Part shown: positions 6,743 through 6,956 of the stretch, in pieces
Numbering within the stretch: position 1 is the stretch's first letter
How the letters are laid out: every line of letters starts with the position of its first letter
NCBI GenBank assembly: GCA_002696705.1
Contig: NZSH01000005.1
Location: 26,420 to 33,375 of the forward strand
Source of the DNA: Woeseiaceae bacterium
GTDB lineage: Bacteria > Acidobacteriota > Vicinamibacteria > Vicinamibacterales > UBA823
Reading direction: 5' to 3'
DNA: 6,956 nt
Position numbers and translations under genes: made by a program
The notes under the pieces: generated by a model
Database searches by the model: none
Seen by the model: only the letters and a program-made list of their open reading frames with translations
What the model was told of the DNA's origin: nothing

Positions 6743-6956
6743 ATGTTGAAGATCACAAGAGGCGTGTATGTTTTATGCTTCGTGTGTTTTATGTCTGACA
6801 ATCACATGCAAAGTCAGGATGTGGAGTACGTAGTAGTACGAACTGATGCTTCACCACAGGAGGTTGTGGACAATGAATCTCCGTGGTGGGAAGCGCGACG
6901 GATCAAATGGGGTCCGGCAGCTTATGAGACAGAATTTCGTGCTCTGTGGAGTGACC
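6743..6956 (+). CDS. secreted protein, possible family-9-like carbohydrate-binding (DOMON-type) domain, 3'-truncated
   Basis: The first 71 codons of a gene that stays open to the window end. The N-terminus (M-L-K-I-T-R, then hydrophobic about 7-17) looks like a Sec signal peptide, perhaps cleaved near residues 22-25. The mature part contains D-N-E-S-P-W-W-E-A (43-51), then T-E-F-R-A-L-W-S-D (63-71). The pattern W-x-x-A, about a dozen residues, then T-x-x-R-x-L-W-x-D is how many carbohydrate-binding family 9-like / DOMON-like domains begin. This is pattern recognition on a short fragment, so the domain call is tentative, while the coding call is supported by the strong ribosome binding site, open frame and signal peptide. 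With 27 bases after the amidohydrolase stop, it is probably cotranscribed with it. Confidence 0.7.
   Translation, partial: MLKITRGVYVLCFVCFMSDNHMQSQDVEYVVVRTDASPQEVVDNESPWWEARRIKWGPAAYETEFRALWSD

Noticed and set aside
6715..6798. Short 27-codon frame whose ATG overlaps the amidohydrolase stop codon
   Set aside because: It is out of frame with the well-signalled gene starting at 6743, overlaps it, and has no protein-like features.
1..6956. Mobile elements, CRISPR arrays, tRNA/rRNA genes, toxin-antitoxin or defence systems
   Set aside because: None seen: no regularly spaced repeats, terminal inverted repeats, transposase or integrase motifs, or tRNA-like T-loop sequences, and every long frame is assigned to a metabolic or transport family.

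Overview
The window is ordinary bacterial chromosome of moderate GC (about half), tightly coding, with no rRNA, tRNA, CRISPR array, insertion sequence or phage gene visible. The gene types (Tat-exported metabolic enzymes, a secreted NIPSNAP protein next to an amidase, an M19-type protein, a Planctomycetes/Acidobacteria-style amidohydrolase) suggest an environmental, possibly marine, Acidobacteriota-like heterotroph. That assignment rests on recalled protein resemblance only and is of low to moderate confidence.

Layout. 1-681 (+) is the 3' part of an EamA/DMT-type membrane transporter. It converges on a minus-strand block, read right to left: a secreted NIPSNAP-domain protein (4112-3693), an amidase-signature hydrolase (3687-2098, GTG start, five bases after the NIPSNAP stop), then, after 144 bases, a Tat-exported PLP enzyme of the D-threonine aldolase/DSD1 type (1953-724). 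A 158-base divergent intergenic region (4113-4270) holds a good minus-strand -10 box, a perfect 12-bp palindrome and a small hairpin. From it a plus-strand block runs right: a Tat-exported M19 (renal dipeptidase-like) protein (4271-5413), an exported amidohydrolase-2 protein (5492-6715), and the start of a secreted protein that looks like a family-9-type carbohydrate-binding domain (6743 to the window end).

How the genes may work together. All six genes other than the transporter begin with an export signal (Tat, lipoprotein-like or Sec-like). Four of them belong to families that act on C-N or C-C bonds of amides, peptides or D-hydroxy amino acids. This fits an extracytoplasmic system for breaking down amide, peptide or D-amino-acid compounds, but the substrates cannot be read from the sequence and the joint role is inference. 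The most notable molecular detail is that the M19 protein keeps only part of the family's metal and substrate site, so it is probably not a normal binuclear-zinc dipeptidase. I saw no clearly undescribed system: the families are known, and the interest lies in their combination, their export and the altered M19 active site.
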